A stretch of DNA of 64,000 nt from Pseudofabraea citricarpa. Its lineage: Eukaryota > Ascomycota > Leotiomycetes > Helotiales > Dermateaceae. Below the pieces are notes generated by a model that worked only from the letters and a program-made list of their open reading frames with translations, made no database searches and was not told the DNA's origin. Shown in pieces: positions 21,246-32,973 of this stretch. The position numbers were made by a program, and so were the translations under genes. The stretch lies in assembly GCA_029641185.1 (NCBI GenBank), contig JAPWGK010000006.1:1116001-1180000 (forward strand). Reading direction: 5' to 3'. Position 1 is the stretch's first letter. Each line of letters begins with the position of its first letter.

Positions 21246-23954
21246 TCAATAATGTTCCCAATTACTAGTCCAAGGCTTAGAAGCATTTCGAGCATCTGCA
21301 CCATACTTGTAAGCACTAACGAGTTCCTCCTCATCTACTCCACAGTGAATCTCTCCATCGCGTCCTGTGAACCAGCCCATCCCGTACGTCTTGCCAATTC
21401 CCACGAGATGCTTGACCATCTCGTCGTTGCTCTTCTTCTCCGTTCCGACGAAATCATACAGCATCTTAGACTGGTGGATGAATGCTAAGACGGATGCGAT
21501 CGTGTTGGGCTGTCGTGGAAGGAATGGATGTCGGCGTCTGGAATAGACGAAGGCCGCTACAAAGCAGAGGTAAATGACAATACAGCAGGCTAGTGCAAAG
21601 GAGAACCAGAAGGAGAGAAGTGTCTCTTCGCTTGCATCATGTGCGTTGCTAGGTCCTCCTTCTCCGCCATCGTTCATATTAGGTGGTGGTCGGTTAGTGA
21701 AATCAAGACCTGCTACACCGCTGAAGCTGATAGCGCACACGGTGAGAATCTCGGCGAGCACAGATCCAAGTCCCACAAAGGCTACCAGAAAATGACCATT
21801 GAGAAATGCAGACAGGGGCATCCAGCCAAATGGCATGGATGAATAATCGAGGGTCAGAACCTTGGGAGACGCGTGCCGCTTCGTGAGAATGTAGAAAGGC
21901 TCCATCATTCGAACATCCGTCTCGAGAGTTCCCCAAGCCAGCTTAATACAGACAGCTAATCCGGTTACGAACCACGGTGCTTTATCCGTGATGATATTCG
22001 CTTCTGTGAAAAGGATAACTGGTATCAACCCAATAAATAAAGCCATTCCGAGTATTAATAGTACTCCAGTTGGAAGACGAAGCATGAACGGATGGGGATT
22101 CTCGGGACGTTCATGCTGGTCATATTTGTCTTTCTCTTGCCGAGTGAGCGGAGCCTGATCGTCAGGCGCAAGAGATGAATTGCGTAATATGTAACGATGG
22201 TCTTTAAGCTTCTGGTGAATCATTTCCGGAGTTGCAGTATCCATGTCCTTGAAGTCCATCAAGATGTGGCTTCTGTTTGCCATAGCAGCTATTCCCGCAA
22301 TGCCTTTCACATCGGCTACTAAGCCAGACCTTCTCCGTTGAAGCTGCCATAAAAGTACACAGCCTAGCAAAGCCACAATCACAAGAACTGCACTCAGCAT
22401 CCTCGAGAACACACCAGACATCTGAATCTCCTTCATACCCGTTGGGTCCTTCTCTCTGGCGGCTCGGTTTGGAGACAGCACTACAGATGCTGATTGTAGA
22501 GTCGGAACAAGAGATACAGCGAGGAGTGTTGCTACCGAAGAAACTGCAACAGCGTAATGCTTAAATTGAAGCGCTCTGAGCGGTCGCAAGAAATTGAAGA
22601 ATGTGATATAGTCCACGTTAATTGATTCCGCAGCCATGGCACCTTCCTGTTTAGAAAGTTGGTAGTATGCCTCAAGTCGCTTGACTTCGAAATCGGTTAT
22701 TTGCCACAGAACCCCGAATGCGACAGCTATTAATGTTGGTAAATATTTGAAGGAAAAGTAGTCCCAAGTCTTCAGCTCACTTGGCCGGTTAAAAGTGTAA
22801 AGTGGCTTGGACATTGATTTTTGATATAGATATTCTTGTGCGGCAGCGAGCACAACGGAGGATATGATTAAAGCCGTCAAATACGGCCACCGCATCGAAA
22901 AGGGTCTCCAATTTGCTTGTGGATAGAAAACTTCCACATTTGTTGTTCGAAATGTGGACTGTGATCCAAAAGTAGACTTCCGTTTCGTTAAATCGTCATC
23001 GAGATTAAAATTGCCAGTTGACGGAGGATTTCCACCAGCGAACGAGCTTATGTCGACTGGTGCATCTTCAAGAATAACTTCGATGATTTCACCTCGTTTG
23101 TCGGCCTCGTTTTGACCCATTTCTCTGATTGAAGGTCTTCTACCTGGCCTCGCGGTCCGAGACATCCTACGAGACATAGTGACTGATAGCCTTCTAGAGA
23201 CTGTTTGGACATCCGAAGTAGGTGAAGTCACATTGGCAAACAGATCTGTACTTTTGATTGTGGTCTCCGGTTTCAAACCAGCACCAAGACCACCGGTGAG
23301 AATTCCTTGGGCCTCTTTCTTGTGGAGTGCTTGAGGTCCCTCAAAGGATGATATATCAAATCCTGGGCCAATGGGAGAACCGACTTGGAAGTCATCATCC
23401 TCTGGCACTGAAGAATACGACGTCTTGTGAGACGAAATCGGTGCTGCCGCTCCCAGCAAGCCAATATCAATCTCCTCCTCGGGTATTGATTTGTCTGGGA
23501 AAATAGACAATCTTCTTTTCGTTGAGTGCTTGCGCGATTGGCTCATTGATGACCTTTTAATAGGTGGTTCTGCATGGGAAAGGGGTTCATATGCGCCGCC
23601 TGACGGATTCGAAAATGGAATAAGACCTTTTATACCTGGAGAAGTCGGTGTCCCAACACGAAGAGAGCCTGGAAGTGGCATCGATGGACGCTTCTGCTCG
23701 CTCGACCCATCAATCGGCGACACAGCACCCGAGCTTCCTGCAGACGATATCTGGACATGGCTTACATCGATTGCTTCGCTCGAGTTCCCCATTCTCGTCG
23801 CGAGTGACACGCTGGAGGATCGATGGGATGGTTGGCCATGTATAGGACTTCCTGGGGGGCTTACATCGGAGACTATCGACATTCGATGCGTTGGATTGTT
23901 GTTCAGCCCATTGTGTCCCCATGGATAACCATCTCCCACCCCCTGGTCAGCCAT
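21246..23954 (-). CDS. DUF3433-type multi-pass membrane protein
   Basis: One uninterrupted frame of 902 residues. The N-terminal 350 residues are Ser/Pro-rich, low complexity and probably cytosolic. Several membrane helices follow in two similar halves. The first half begins WRPFSMRWPYLTALIISSVV and includes PLYTFNRPSELKTWDYFSFK and TDFEVKRLEAYYQLSKQEGA. The second has TDVRMMEPFYILTKRHASPK. This paired layout (helix, EPFY/EAYYxLSK motif, more helices) is the fungal DUF3433 pattern. Function is unknown; the family is restricted to fungi as far as I recall. I start at the ATG at 23954 (MADQGVGDGYPWGH); one 15 bases upstream would add MRSCA. Convergent with U1-C. Confidence 0.85.
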   Translation of the reverse strand: MADQGVGDGYPWGHNGLNNNPTHRMSIVSDVSPPGSPIHGQPSHRSSSVSLATRMGNSSEAIDVSHVQISSAGSSGAVSPIDGSSEQKRPSMPLPGSLRVGTPTSPGIKGLIPFSNPSGGAYEPLSHAEPPIKRSSMSQSRKHSTKRRLSIFPDKSIPEEEIDIGLLGAAAPISSHKTSYSSVPEDDDFQVGSPIGPGFDISSFEGPQALHKKEAQGILTGGLGAGLKPETTIKSTDLFANVTSPTSDVQTVSRRLSVTMSRRMSRTARPGRRPSIREMGQNEADKRGEIIEVILEDAPVDISSFAGGNPPSTGNFNLDDDLTKRKSTFGSQSTFRTTNVEVFYPQANWRPFSMRWPYLTALIISSVVLAAAQEYLYQKSMSKPLYTFNRPSELKTWDYFSFKYLPTLIAVAFGVLWQITDFEVKRLEAYYQLSKQEGAMAAESINVDYITFFNFLRPLRALQFKHYAVAVSSVATLLAVSLVPTLQSASVVLSPNRAAREKDPTGMKEIQMSGVFSRMLSAVLVIVALLGCVLLWQLQRRRSGLVADVKGIAGIAAMANRSHILMDFKDMDTATPEMIHQKLKDHRYILRNSSLAPDDQAPLTRQEKDKYDQHERPENPHPFMLRLPTGVLLILGMALFIGLIPVILFTEANIITDKAPWFVTGLAVCIKLAWGTLETDVRMMEPFYILTKRHASPKVLTLDYSSMPFGWMPLSAFLNGHFLVAFVGLGSVLAEILTVCAISFSGVAGLDFTNRPPPNMNDGGEGGPSNAHDASEETLLSFWFSFALACCIVIYLCFVAAFVYSRRRHPFLPRQPNTIASVLAFIHQSKMLYDFVGTEKKSNDEMVKHLVGIGKTYGMGWFTGRDGEIHCGVDEEELVSAYKYGADARNASKPWTSNWEHY

Positions 23955-25850
23955 CGCACAGGACCTCAAACTCTAGATAATGGTTCCTGCTTCTTCGGAG
24001 TATGTGAGGCGGATGGCGATTTCCAAGACCCCTTCTACTGATACAGGCGCGACAGCTCTTAAGCAATGCTTGATCGCGCGAGCAAGTCTGGCAACAAACA
24101 GCGCTTCCTGAAACCCCAATATTGCAGTCGTCGTCCAAGGCCCAGCTCCTCCCAGCTCCCTGGCCCAGAAGCCTCCAGTGCTTCCCAGCGGGACGGGCGC
24201 GTTGTTGCGCAAGCCGTGTGGTCTATCGTGTTGGATTATGGCTCAGGGTCGCAATATCGCGGTTATCGGATAAGGCTGAGTGAGAGCTGCAGATTCGAAT
24301 TACAGGCTTGTCGTGCATAAGCAGTAACGAGTGTGAGGAGCATAAGAAACGCACAGCAGTATAAGGAAGTCTTATAAATCGCTGGAGAGCTTCAACGAGA
24401 GACAAAAACAAAGACGATTATTGAGAAGCATGGTCAGAAGCAGGGCAGGATGTCGGCTTAACCAGCTCAGGTTTGGGGGCTGAGGAGGAGGCCAAGGATG
24501 AAGGGGACGAAGGGAACGAAGGGGAAACCCAGAAACCCACTTTGCTGCAACTTGCCTGCCTCCAGCACTGATTTAGTAGCAGTCGTCTCTTCCCCCCATC
24601 CGCCAATCACATGTGCTCTGTACACGCCATCCCAATATAAGTTCCATGTGGCTGCTCAGTCCCAATCAATCACAATCTCCCGTACTGTACGAGACCTGCA
24701 CCTCGATCTGGAATACGACGGCCCATCGCCCTTTCTTTAGAACTGTTGGTCGTTACTGTACTGTATCTATCCACGATTCCACGATATCATTGTCGTAAGG
24801 CTGAAGGGGCCGTTCCGGGGTTCACATGAACTTTGCCCGAAACCCAATGGCCCGTGGAGCGTGCCATCCGCAAGGATAAGCACTGCACTGCACTGCATCA
24901 TCTCCAGCATGTCCAGCATCGTGATCGTGCAGCTTGGTTCCTGGCGAACCATGAAATCCATCGTCAGCTCATGTGATTCACTCCCCTATTCTGACTCGGC
25001 TGTTCTCTGTTCTCTGTACTGTAGGTACAGTAGATACAAGTTGCGATGCAGCATCCCAGTCTCAAACTCTTGTACAGTATCGGACCTCCGAATCAGGATC
25101 TCATGCCTGGACCAAGCTTTCTCCGTCATTTGAACCCTTGCCACGCTGCGGCAACTTGAGAACCTTAAACCAAAGAATCCACACTTCTCTTCAAGGTAGG
25201 TTCAGTTTATCTAGCAGCCAGCCTTATTCTTCTTAAAGTAGTGGTGATGTGTGGTGAGCACTGCAAGGGAGTAAGCACACGTTATGCAAGGTAAGCCCTC
25301 CATTCCCCCCTCACTCACGTGCTTCGTGTGATTCACATCGATAAGTAAGGTTGGAGGTTATGGAATGCAGGGGGCAAAAAGAGAGGGGCATGTATATATA
25401 CAGAGAAACTGAAGTCCAAATTCACATCACGTCAAGCTCTGAGTCGATTCAATTTTAATATTTATTTTTATTTTTTATCTTTTGTTTTTTTTGGTTTAAT
25501 CTGAAAAAAGTAAGGAAAGAATAAGAGCACAAACCGTCTTTCAACGAGGTTCGCAGATATTAATTATCATAAAGACAGTGAAGATGAGACAGGAGATCAA
25601 CTCAAGTCGGATAGAGGCTCCGGGCTCAAGGCTCGCAGGAGCCCTAAAGAAAAAGACACAGAGGCCAACGCCATACCAAACCCGCCATCGCATGCCATGG
25701 AAAACGCCGATCCCAGCTATCAAGTAGCAGCCTTCCCTTATACTCAAGAAAGAGTTATCTTTTGTGCACAAACACCTCGACCCAAACCCGAATTAAAGAA
25801 AAGGAAATATAAAGAAAAGAGATATTTGAGCCCCAGCACTTGGCAATATA
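23955..25850. other. Intergenic region between the DUF3433 gene and wetA
   Basis: 1.9 kb holding the DUF3433 promoter and the 3' side of wetA. It contains an ACTGC tandem run (about 24880-24896), a perfect palindrome TACTGTA-GG-TACAGTA (25017-25032) and a strongly T-rich tract (about 25440-25500). No convincing gene. Confidence 0.5.
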
Positions 25851-27554
25851 TCAGACGAACAGACCCTCTTCAACTAGACTCTCTACACTACCACCTGCAG
25901 CGCGGACCGCGCGCACAGCCGCTTGCGACAGCCGCCTTCTCTTCTCCAGAGCCTCTTTCTCCCTTCTTGCCTTGGTCTTCGAGGAGCCGCTCGGTGCAAC
26001 TCCTGTAAGAATCTTCTTACTATCACTGGGAGTGAAGTTGACGAAGTCAACTCCTCCACCACCAAGGCTAGGCGTGCGTGGCTCATGGCCTTTGTGGCTT
26101 GGAGTGCGGCGCTTACGGACGTGAAAGGTGGGTGTGGAGGCGGATTTAGGAGACGGCGAGTCAGAAGAACTGCTGGAGCGATTGCGCGTATGTCCAATGG
26201 TAGGCGAGCTGAAGTATTGCGGTCGAGGGGTATATTGTTGTCGAGTTGGAGTGTGGTAGGGCTGCGGTGGTTGCTGTTGAAGGCCAAAGTAACCACCTTG
26301 CGGTTGTTGGTGAATTGGCGGTGAAGTCACAACAAAGGACTGTGATGCTTGTGTGTCTTCTGGCATCGAGATCATCAGGCCATTTGTCAAACTGCTATGG
26401 CTCATAGCGAGCTCGTTGGCATTGTAGGCCAGCTCATTCTGAAGCTGTGCCGCAAGACTCTTGGTCGCGCGCTGAGGGTTGTTATGGAAGGTTGATGGCG
26501 ATGGCTGTGCCATTGGTGCCGTCGATGCATGGTTCCACCATACCGGAGGTGCATCTGACTCTTGCACATACGCATTCGAAGTGCCATAGTTGTAATCTGT
26601 TGCAGGTTGATCCTGCGTCCATGTGTTTGTCTGTGGGAACTGGGGAGTGGCCGGGAATAGGACACTGTCCGGAGGGGTTTGTTGGAAGGAGGGCCTTCGA
26701 GAGTGATGAGCCTCGAGGGTTGGTGTTGCGAGAGGGGTGTGGTAGTCGGCTGGCCTCGTGCCCGGATAGTGTTGAGAAGGTTGAGGAAAGGGATTGCTGT
26801 ACGTGAACGGATCACTATTATCCATCTTACATACTGACATCAGAGAGGTTTCGGATGCGTTGGACACTCTTGCGGACGGGGGCGGCGACAAAGGACTGTT
26901 CTGTTGCTGAAAATCAAAGTTGAACTTGGCAGGATCCAGTTGCAGCTTCTGCCCCCAGACATCGAAATCGCTCTGGTTGTACCGTGAGGCACACATCATA
27001 GTAGGAGAGGCACTGGTCTTGCGTATAGGACTTCGGGCAGACCTGGCTGAGGGCTTCCGCAGCGACCTGGTCAAGGACTCGACAAGACGAGGTTTTCTTC
27101 GCAGCGGAGTCGGTGACGCAGGGACGAACTCGTCGTCGAAGTTGTCGGTGAGGTGGGGTGATTGGAGGGTGATGCCTTCCAAGCTGAGCAACTCCGTATC
27201 TGAGATGGCGGCTCTGCCAGTGGATTCCAAGTAGAACTGGTTGCGTTTGAGAGCGAGGTCCTGGGAAGATGTAGAGTTTTCAGAAGACCTGTTTTCACAG
27301 GACTCCGCGATGGACTCCCGCAGTTTATCTTCACGCGATATTGAGGAGGTACCTGCAGATTGGCCGTCGCTGATGAACCTTTCCCGAAGCGTCGAGTCTG
27401 GCACTGAGAAGTCTGGAAAATCGGGCCTGTCGTTATCTGCTGGACTGAAGGTGAGGAACTGATCAAAGAAGTCATTGCCCAGATCCTCAAAGCCAAGTCC
27501 GAGCGAATCACATCCTTTGTCGGTAGGGTAAGCGGGGGTGACTTGGAGGGACAT
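25851..27554 (-). CDS. wetA: Developmental regulator WetA (conidial maturation)
   Basis: Single exon, 567 residues. WetA acts last in the BrlA-AbaA-WetA cascade and controls spore-wall completion and conidial maturation. The N-terminus carries the GLGFEDLGNDFFDQFLTFS block seen in WetA proteins. The middle is Ser/Pro/Gln-rich. The conserved C-terminal domain (about 500-567) contains VDFVNFTPSDSKKILTGVAP then SGSSKTKARREKEALEKRRR and LSQAAVRAVRAAGG, the DNA-binding-like part of the family. Length agrees with relatives (about 500-600). The promoter region (27555-28160) has three CATTCY boxes and one BrlA-type box. Confidence 0.93.
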   Translation of the reverse strand: MSLQVTPAYPTDKGCDSLGLGFEDLGNDFFDQFLTFSPADNDRPDFPDFSVPDSTLRERFISDGQSAGTSSISREDKLRESIAESCENRSSENSTSSQDLALKRNQFYLESTGRAAISDTELLSLEGITLQSPHLTDNFDDEFVPASPTPLRRKPRLVESLTRSLRKPSARSARSPIRKTSASPTMMCASRYNQSDFDVWGQKLQLDPAKFNFDFQQQNSPLSPPPSARVSNASETSLMSVCKMDNSDPFTYSNPFPQPSQHYPGTRPADYHTPLATPTLEAHHSRRPSFQQTPPDSVLFPATPQFPQTNTWTQDQPATDYNYGTSNAYVQESDAPPVWWNHASTAPMAQPSPSTFHNNPQRATKSLAAQLQNELAYNANELAMSHSSLTNGLMISMPEDTQASQSFVVTSPPIHQQPQGGYFGLQQQPPQPYHTPTRQQYTPRPQYFSSPTIGHTRNRSSSSSDSPSPKSASTPTFHVRKRRTPSHKGHEPRTPSLGGGGVDFVNFTPSDSKKILTGVAPSGSSKTKARREKEALEKRRRLSQAAVRAVRAAGGSVESLVEEGLFV

Positions 27555-30352
27555 GGTGCTGCTGATCGATAGCCTGCGCCTGAACCTGAGCCTGAATAGG
27601 TGGGATTAAGGTTTAATGATTAACAGGAGCTTCCGCAGGCTGCTTGCGGGTAGGGGGGGAGAGCAGAGGAGGGTCGGTCTTCGGCTGTGGCGACAGAAGA
27701 GGCCAGAAGAGGCGTATGGAGAGGTGCAGCAGTGGGGATAGCTGGGTAGGCTGGCCGTGGCAGAGGCACAGGGAGTAGAGGCGGTGGAGGTGGTGGAGGT
27801 GGTGTTGGTAATGATAGTGGCAGATGCAGTAGTAGAGAAGAGGAGAGGAGAAGAGAGTGCTCGGTAGAGGTAGCGAGGGAGACGGAGACGACGAGATGCA
27901 GGGCGTGCGGGAAACGGATGTACGATGATGCAGGTGCAAATGCAGGAACAATCATGGCAGGGCGAGTGTTCAAAGCCGGAGTATTTATCACCATCGACGG
28001 AGCTCTGCAACGCGCTGTCCCAGCCTCTGCAATACAATGAGACAACCCAAAGAATGTGAACAGTTAACTCGACACCGTTTTGCACACTTGTCAAACACAA
28101 AGAAGAATTCCACTGCGAGGCGATCGCATTCTGAGCCCCAGCCATGCTACTGCATTCCTAGCGATGGCCAAGCACCCATCAACACTGGGTTGCCATGTGT
28201 GATCCGGACAATTCCTCGACGCACAATGCTGACAGTGCATTAAATCAAGCGACCGACGCGAACAGCTACCGCCAACAGACACCGCACTCTATTCATTGTG
28301 AAGATTGAGGCAATAGAACCAGCAACATACACAATCTGGGGAAGCCCTCGACTATCGAAAGTCCCCAGTCATGATTGGGCCATATTACGCGAGGGCAACA
28401 TGATGATGCCTTGGACTCACCATCATAACAGTAGACGTCGAGGACTACTAGACCCAAGCTTCAGCCACCCAGTAGCTGTACTATCCTCCGATAACTCAGA
28501 TAGCCACCCATCATGCATAGAATCGAGACTTGTTAAGCTTATGTTGCGATCGGCTCGCACAGACTATGGGCCGTTGACATGCAACCTATATGCACCAGCA
28601 AAGAGCACCCACTGGCTGCGTAGCCATTTGCTGAGCTTGATGCACCCTCTGCCGACCAAGTACTGAGATGTATGTAGTATGTGAAGCAGCTCCTCTACCA
28701 TCATCGTACATGCATCCTTACCAGACTGCTTGTCTACACGGCTTCCCTCGCTAAAGGTAGCTATGAATAAACACACTGTCTCCCACTCCTATCCACTCTA
28801 CGCTCCTCTGTAGCCAGAGAGAAGCACCATCCACCATCCGTGCTTCCGCGACTCAATTCGTAGCTTCATCGCCAAACCATGTCACTATGGCAGCAGCCGC
28901 AAGTATAATCGGGAGGGTATTTGCAATGTGAGTTGCCAAGACGCACCACTCCTGGCGGGGGATCGGAGTGACTACGAAGAGATTTTCGTGGGCCATGGCT
29001 ATACCCGTCCTTGACATTTGGAATTCAAGTGCGATATCGAGGCGCGATTGGATAGCTCTTGCGAGAAGGATGTCCTGTCGCTGTTTGCGGACGGCTGTTG
29101 CTAGTCCCGTGACTTAGGAATGCGGTGCCGACAGGGAGACTGGATTCTTCAGCCACAACCGAGCTGCATTCGGAATTCTCCTCGCTATACCCATAAACTT
29201 ACACTTGACTTCTCAGTCCGAGCTTGACAGCGGGTTAACCAAGAGATCGAGCTGTTAGTTGCTCTGCCCTAGACATGATAGCCATCATCTAGGCAAGTTA
29301 ATCAAGCCGGCAACCTACTCAGGTCTGTGATCGATGAGTGGTTACTTTACGACTCTTGAGTCAGAAAAAATAGATCGAAAGCACGACTGGCTCCAAGTAT
29401 TGCGGCGGCATAGCTGGGCGTTGTCCAGTATCGAGGGAATAGGGTGTTGAGATGTACTGGCGCTCGCGACTCGTGTTTGCAACGACTCATGTTATTCACA
29501 GTATGAGGCATGTCAAAAAACCCCGACGTGCATAGTGCAGGATGCAGGTACTTAGGAAATGGCCCGATGCCTTGCAGATTCCAGAATCTTGGTTCCCGGG
29601 GATACTGCTGCATTCTCGGCGGGAAGTCAAAGTTTCAGTATGATATTACTGCTCGATGTCCCAGACCCTTCGTCCTGCTTTCGCAATCGATGCCTTGTCA
29701 GCACAAGGTTCCGATCACCATATCAACCTCAATGACAAGGCCACTAATCACGGCCTCTGCCATAGACTGTACTATCGAGCGATACTTTGCACCGGAATTG
29801 GGTTCTTCTCCGTGGCCTCAACCGCCCCCACACTCGTGGGCCGGCCAGATTCAACCACAAGGCCGTCCCAGCTGTCCTGTGCTATCTTCTCACTCGAGGA
29901 GATGCAATAGCGTCAACGGGCCGGAGGATCCTGGTAGGTGCGAGTCCCTCGAACGAGTCCATGGTTCGCCTATTCGGATGAACGCTTGCCTGCTACAGGG
30001 TTTTCGACCGATCAAGGCAGATGCTCAGTTTATGAGAGATCCATTCTAGCTGCCAGGACTTCCGCATGTATGCTAGTTCCTTGACCTGGGACCACGCCAG
30101 CTTACAGAGCGGCGGCGATGCCGATCCCAGGCATAATTAACGAGAGCACTCGTCATTGCAAGATCAAGGGTTTTTGTAGCAGTAAGGTAAGGCAGATATA
30201 GCCCAGCAATGGATTCAAGGTGACTGGTGCAATTATCGACCATAAGACTATCAGTAAGACAATCGCCACCAACCCAATATAAACTGCAGAATACAATGGA
30301 GGTTTGAAGAGAATAACATCACAAGAGTTTACATTTGTCGAAATCAGAACAT
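27555..30352. other. Long gene-free region upstream of wetA
   Basis: 2.8 kb without a gene I can support. Next to wetA lies a polypurine/GGTGG tract (about 27775-27885), then the cluster of CATTCY boxes at 28051-28158. The rest (28200-30350) has mixed composition with scattered short ORFs on both strands (the longest forward one at 29510-30049) and no recognisable domain. Long upstream regions are usual for developmental regulators. Confidence 0.5.
28051..28158. promoter_or_regulatory. Cluster of three AbaA-type CATTCY boxes upstream of wetA
   Basis: AGAATG at 28051-28056 (CATTCT on the minus strand), CATTCT at 28127-28132 and CATTCC at 28153-28158, 497-604 bp before the wetA ATG. CATTCY is the TEA-domain AbaA response element. 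A BrlA-like box (CGAGGGA) lies at 27874-27880. The sites are short, so occupancy is inferred. Confidence 0.4.
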
Positions 30353-31438
30353 CTATGGTCGATCCGTTTGAAAAACAGGTGGCATGAAAGCCATGCCTAT
30401 ATAGAAGGGTCAGCATCATGTTTGATATGAGGAGAGTCAACGTACCACCGCCGCCTGTGCCTTTGACAGATTGACTAAGACCATCTCCACCAACCCCTGC
30501 AGTTTCCTCGTGCACGCCGCCTGCTGATCTTGAGATGACATGACGCCTTAACATGGCGAGGATCTCGCTGTTCTTCCATCGAGCCGGTACTGGCCGATAT
30601 GCTGGCTTGAATGTACCGACAGTCTGTGCCCACTCCCCGCTTCTAGGCTGGCCTTGCCGCCACTCATCAGTCTCTAATTCTGGTCCAGTCTGCTTTCCTG
30701 CATCTGTGCCTTGAGCAACTGGAGATGCACCCTGCGGTCCCTTTCCAGCACCTTCAGCAGTTTCCATAGATGTCGGGGTAGGTTCTTGAGTTGCCCAATA
30801 ATAAATATCCCAATCGTTTTCATCAAGAAAAAGATCATATTGTGCCATCTGGGCGGTTGTCATATGTGGAAGGTGAGTATCTGCAAACGTAGACATCAAA
30901 AGGTCACTTTCCAAGGTACCTCTTTTACGACTCTGATCTGCAAGCCATATATGTCAGTGATAGCTTCCCGTGGGTCAGGAACGGGTCATCACGAACATAG
31001 CAACCTGGCTCTCGTAGTATTTGCATCTTCGCCAGTCCGACGTAATGGCTCAATCTTGAATTTAGCTCCTTCCATCTCTCCGACGCCCAGCTCCGAATTC
31101 GCACCCTCCTTGGGTGCACCTTTCTGGGTGCCGCCTGTCATGCGCTCCGTATTCTCGGGAACTGAGTCCTTTGGCGTGAAATTTCCATCGACTGAGCTGA
31201 TGAGCTCAGGAGGTGATTTTTTTGCACCGACGGAAGGCATATCATTCGCGATTGTCGAGTTTGTGTTCGTCATATGGGGATTGAGGGGCTTTTTGGACTG
31301 GATTTCTCGGTGCTCCTCAGTTCCTTCATGGGCTTTCGCATTTCCTGGTCCAGCCAGTCTTCTCGAGGTTGTCGAGATTGGTCGAGCGAAAAGCATGGTC
31401 GAGCGTGCAGACCGGATGGCAAACCTGACTGAAGACAT
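30353..31438 (-). CDS. SDHAF2: Succinate dehydrogenase assembly factor 2, mitochondrial (Sdh5)
   Basis: Three exons: 31438-30997, 30937-30446, 30396-30353 (introns 59 and 49 bp), 325 residues. SDHAF2 helps attach FAD covalently to the Sdh1 flavoprotein in the matrix. The first 40 residues are basic and Ser/Arg-rich, a probable targeting signal. The core reads [31 protein letters not shown] and [15 protein letters not shown], the hallmark of the family. A fungal extension with [20 protein letters not shown] and [16 protein letters not shown] follows. Intron 1 uses the less common donor GTTCGT, but the join restores LLYQSRKRG exactly. The end ([17 protein letters not shown]) depends on the 44-base last exon; that exon is less certain than the core. 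Confidence 0.92.
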
Positions 31439-31723
31439 TCTGCAATTGAATTGATACAGTTGAAAAATGTGGGAATTAGGGCAGTCAATATTGTTGTTTA
31501 CAGAATATGAGCAGTTATCTTCGAAGCCGAGAAGTTGTCGTTGACATCATCAATAAATTTCTAGCCGAGGCCATGAGGCATCGGGTCATTCAGTGATGGT
31601 CAGCGCTGATTGGCTAGACTGAAATGTCATAGTAACGGTTGACATAGGGTCTCGAGTAATTTGTAGCGAAGAGGACAGAATTTAGATGTTATTAACACAT
31701 CCACCAAAACACATCAATTCATT

Positions 31724-32138
31724 ATGGCTGATCAATTGATTGAGCAAGTTCGGGAGCTGGCTGAAGGCCAGATAGTAAGTTTTTGGGGCCATTCGCATGG
31801 TCCATGTAGTTAATACGCGTCCCAGGACTTTGAAGGACAGAGGTTAGCTGAGTTCCTGGCTACAGCATTATTGGCTACAACTGGCGTAAGATGAGAGAGA
31901 TGGTTGCTGCATAATGAAAGACTAACATGTTGTCTAGGCTATCAGCTTCATCGTCGGATTTTTTCGCCAGGATATCAAGCTTGCGCTTCTCATCGGCTTG
32001 GGAGGCACTGCTCTTACGTTCCTCCTGGTTGTTCCACCTTGGCCTGTATTCAAACGACATCCTATTAAATGGTTACCTGCTGGTGGGAGTGATGTCAAGT
32101 CGCAAGGGATTATGGTAGATGGGCAGGTCGTTGGGTGA
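31724..32138 (+). CDS. spc1: Signal peptidase complex subunit Spc1
   Basis: Three exons: 31724-31774, 31826-31885, 31938-32138 (introns 51 and 52 bp, phase 0), 103 residues. Spc1/SPCS1 is a small ER membrane subunit of the signal peptidase complex. Exon 2 opens with DFEGQRLAEFLATALLATTG, giving the family's DFxGQ(R/K)xAE motif. Two hydrophobic segments (residues about 28-50 and 53-75) form the hairpin, followed by PPWPVFKRHPIKWLP, the conserved exit motif. Length matches the family (about 100). Head to head with SDHAF2, 285 bp between start codons. Too fragmented by introns to be found as one open frame. Confidence 0.92.
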
Positions 32139-32428
32139 TCTGATATGTTGGAGTTTCCGGGCTGGCAAATAACTGGCGTTAAATTCATGGGAAATACCAC
32201 AGCACATTGTGAATTGCAAGTCTAGACACTTCGTTTTTCGTCATATCTACCTAGGTATGATACAGACATGTGCTGATTCTATACCGGTGTAACGCCTTCC
32301 TTTAAAGATCTGCCTGTACGCCCGCAATGTGAAGTTGTTCGTTCGTGCTTTGTTTGCCTCATAATCATGATAACGCATCGTCTTTGTCCAGCATGTAACC
32401 CATCGTTTCTGCAAGTGCCCACCAAAAA

Positions 32429-32973
<545 letters not shown>

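Noticed and set aside
27606..28145. 179-codon reverse ORF and two overlapping neighbours upstream of wetA
   Set aside because: Composed of Ser/Pro/Leu runs from a polypyrimidine tract open in three frames; more likely leader or promoter.
29510..30049. 179-codon forward ORF
   Set aside because: No domain, other frames also open, irregular composition; not protein-like.
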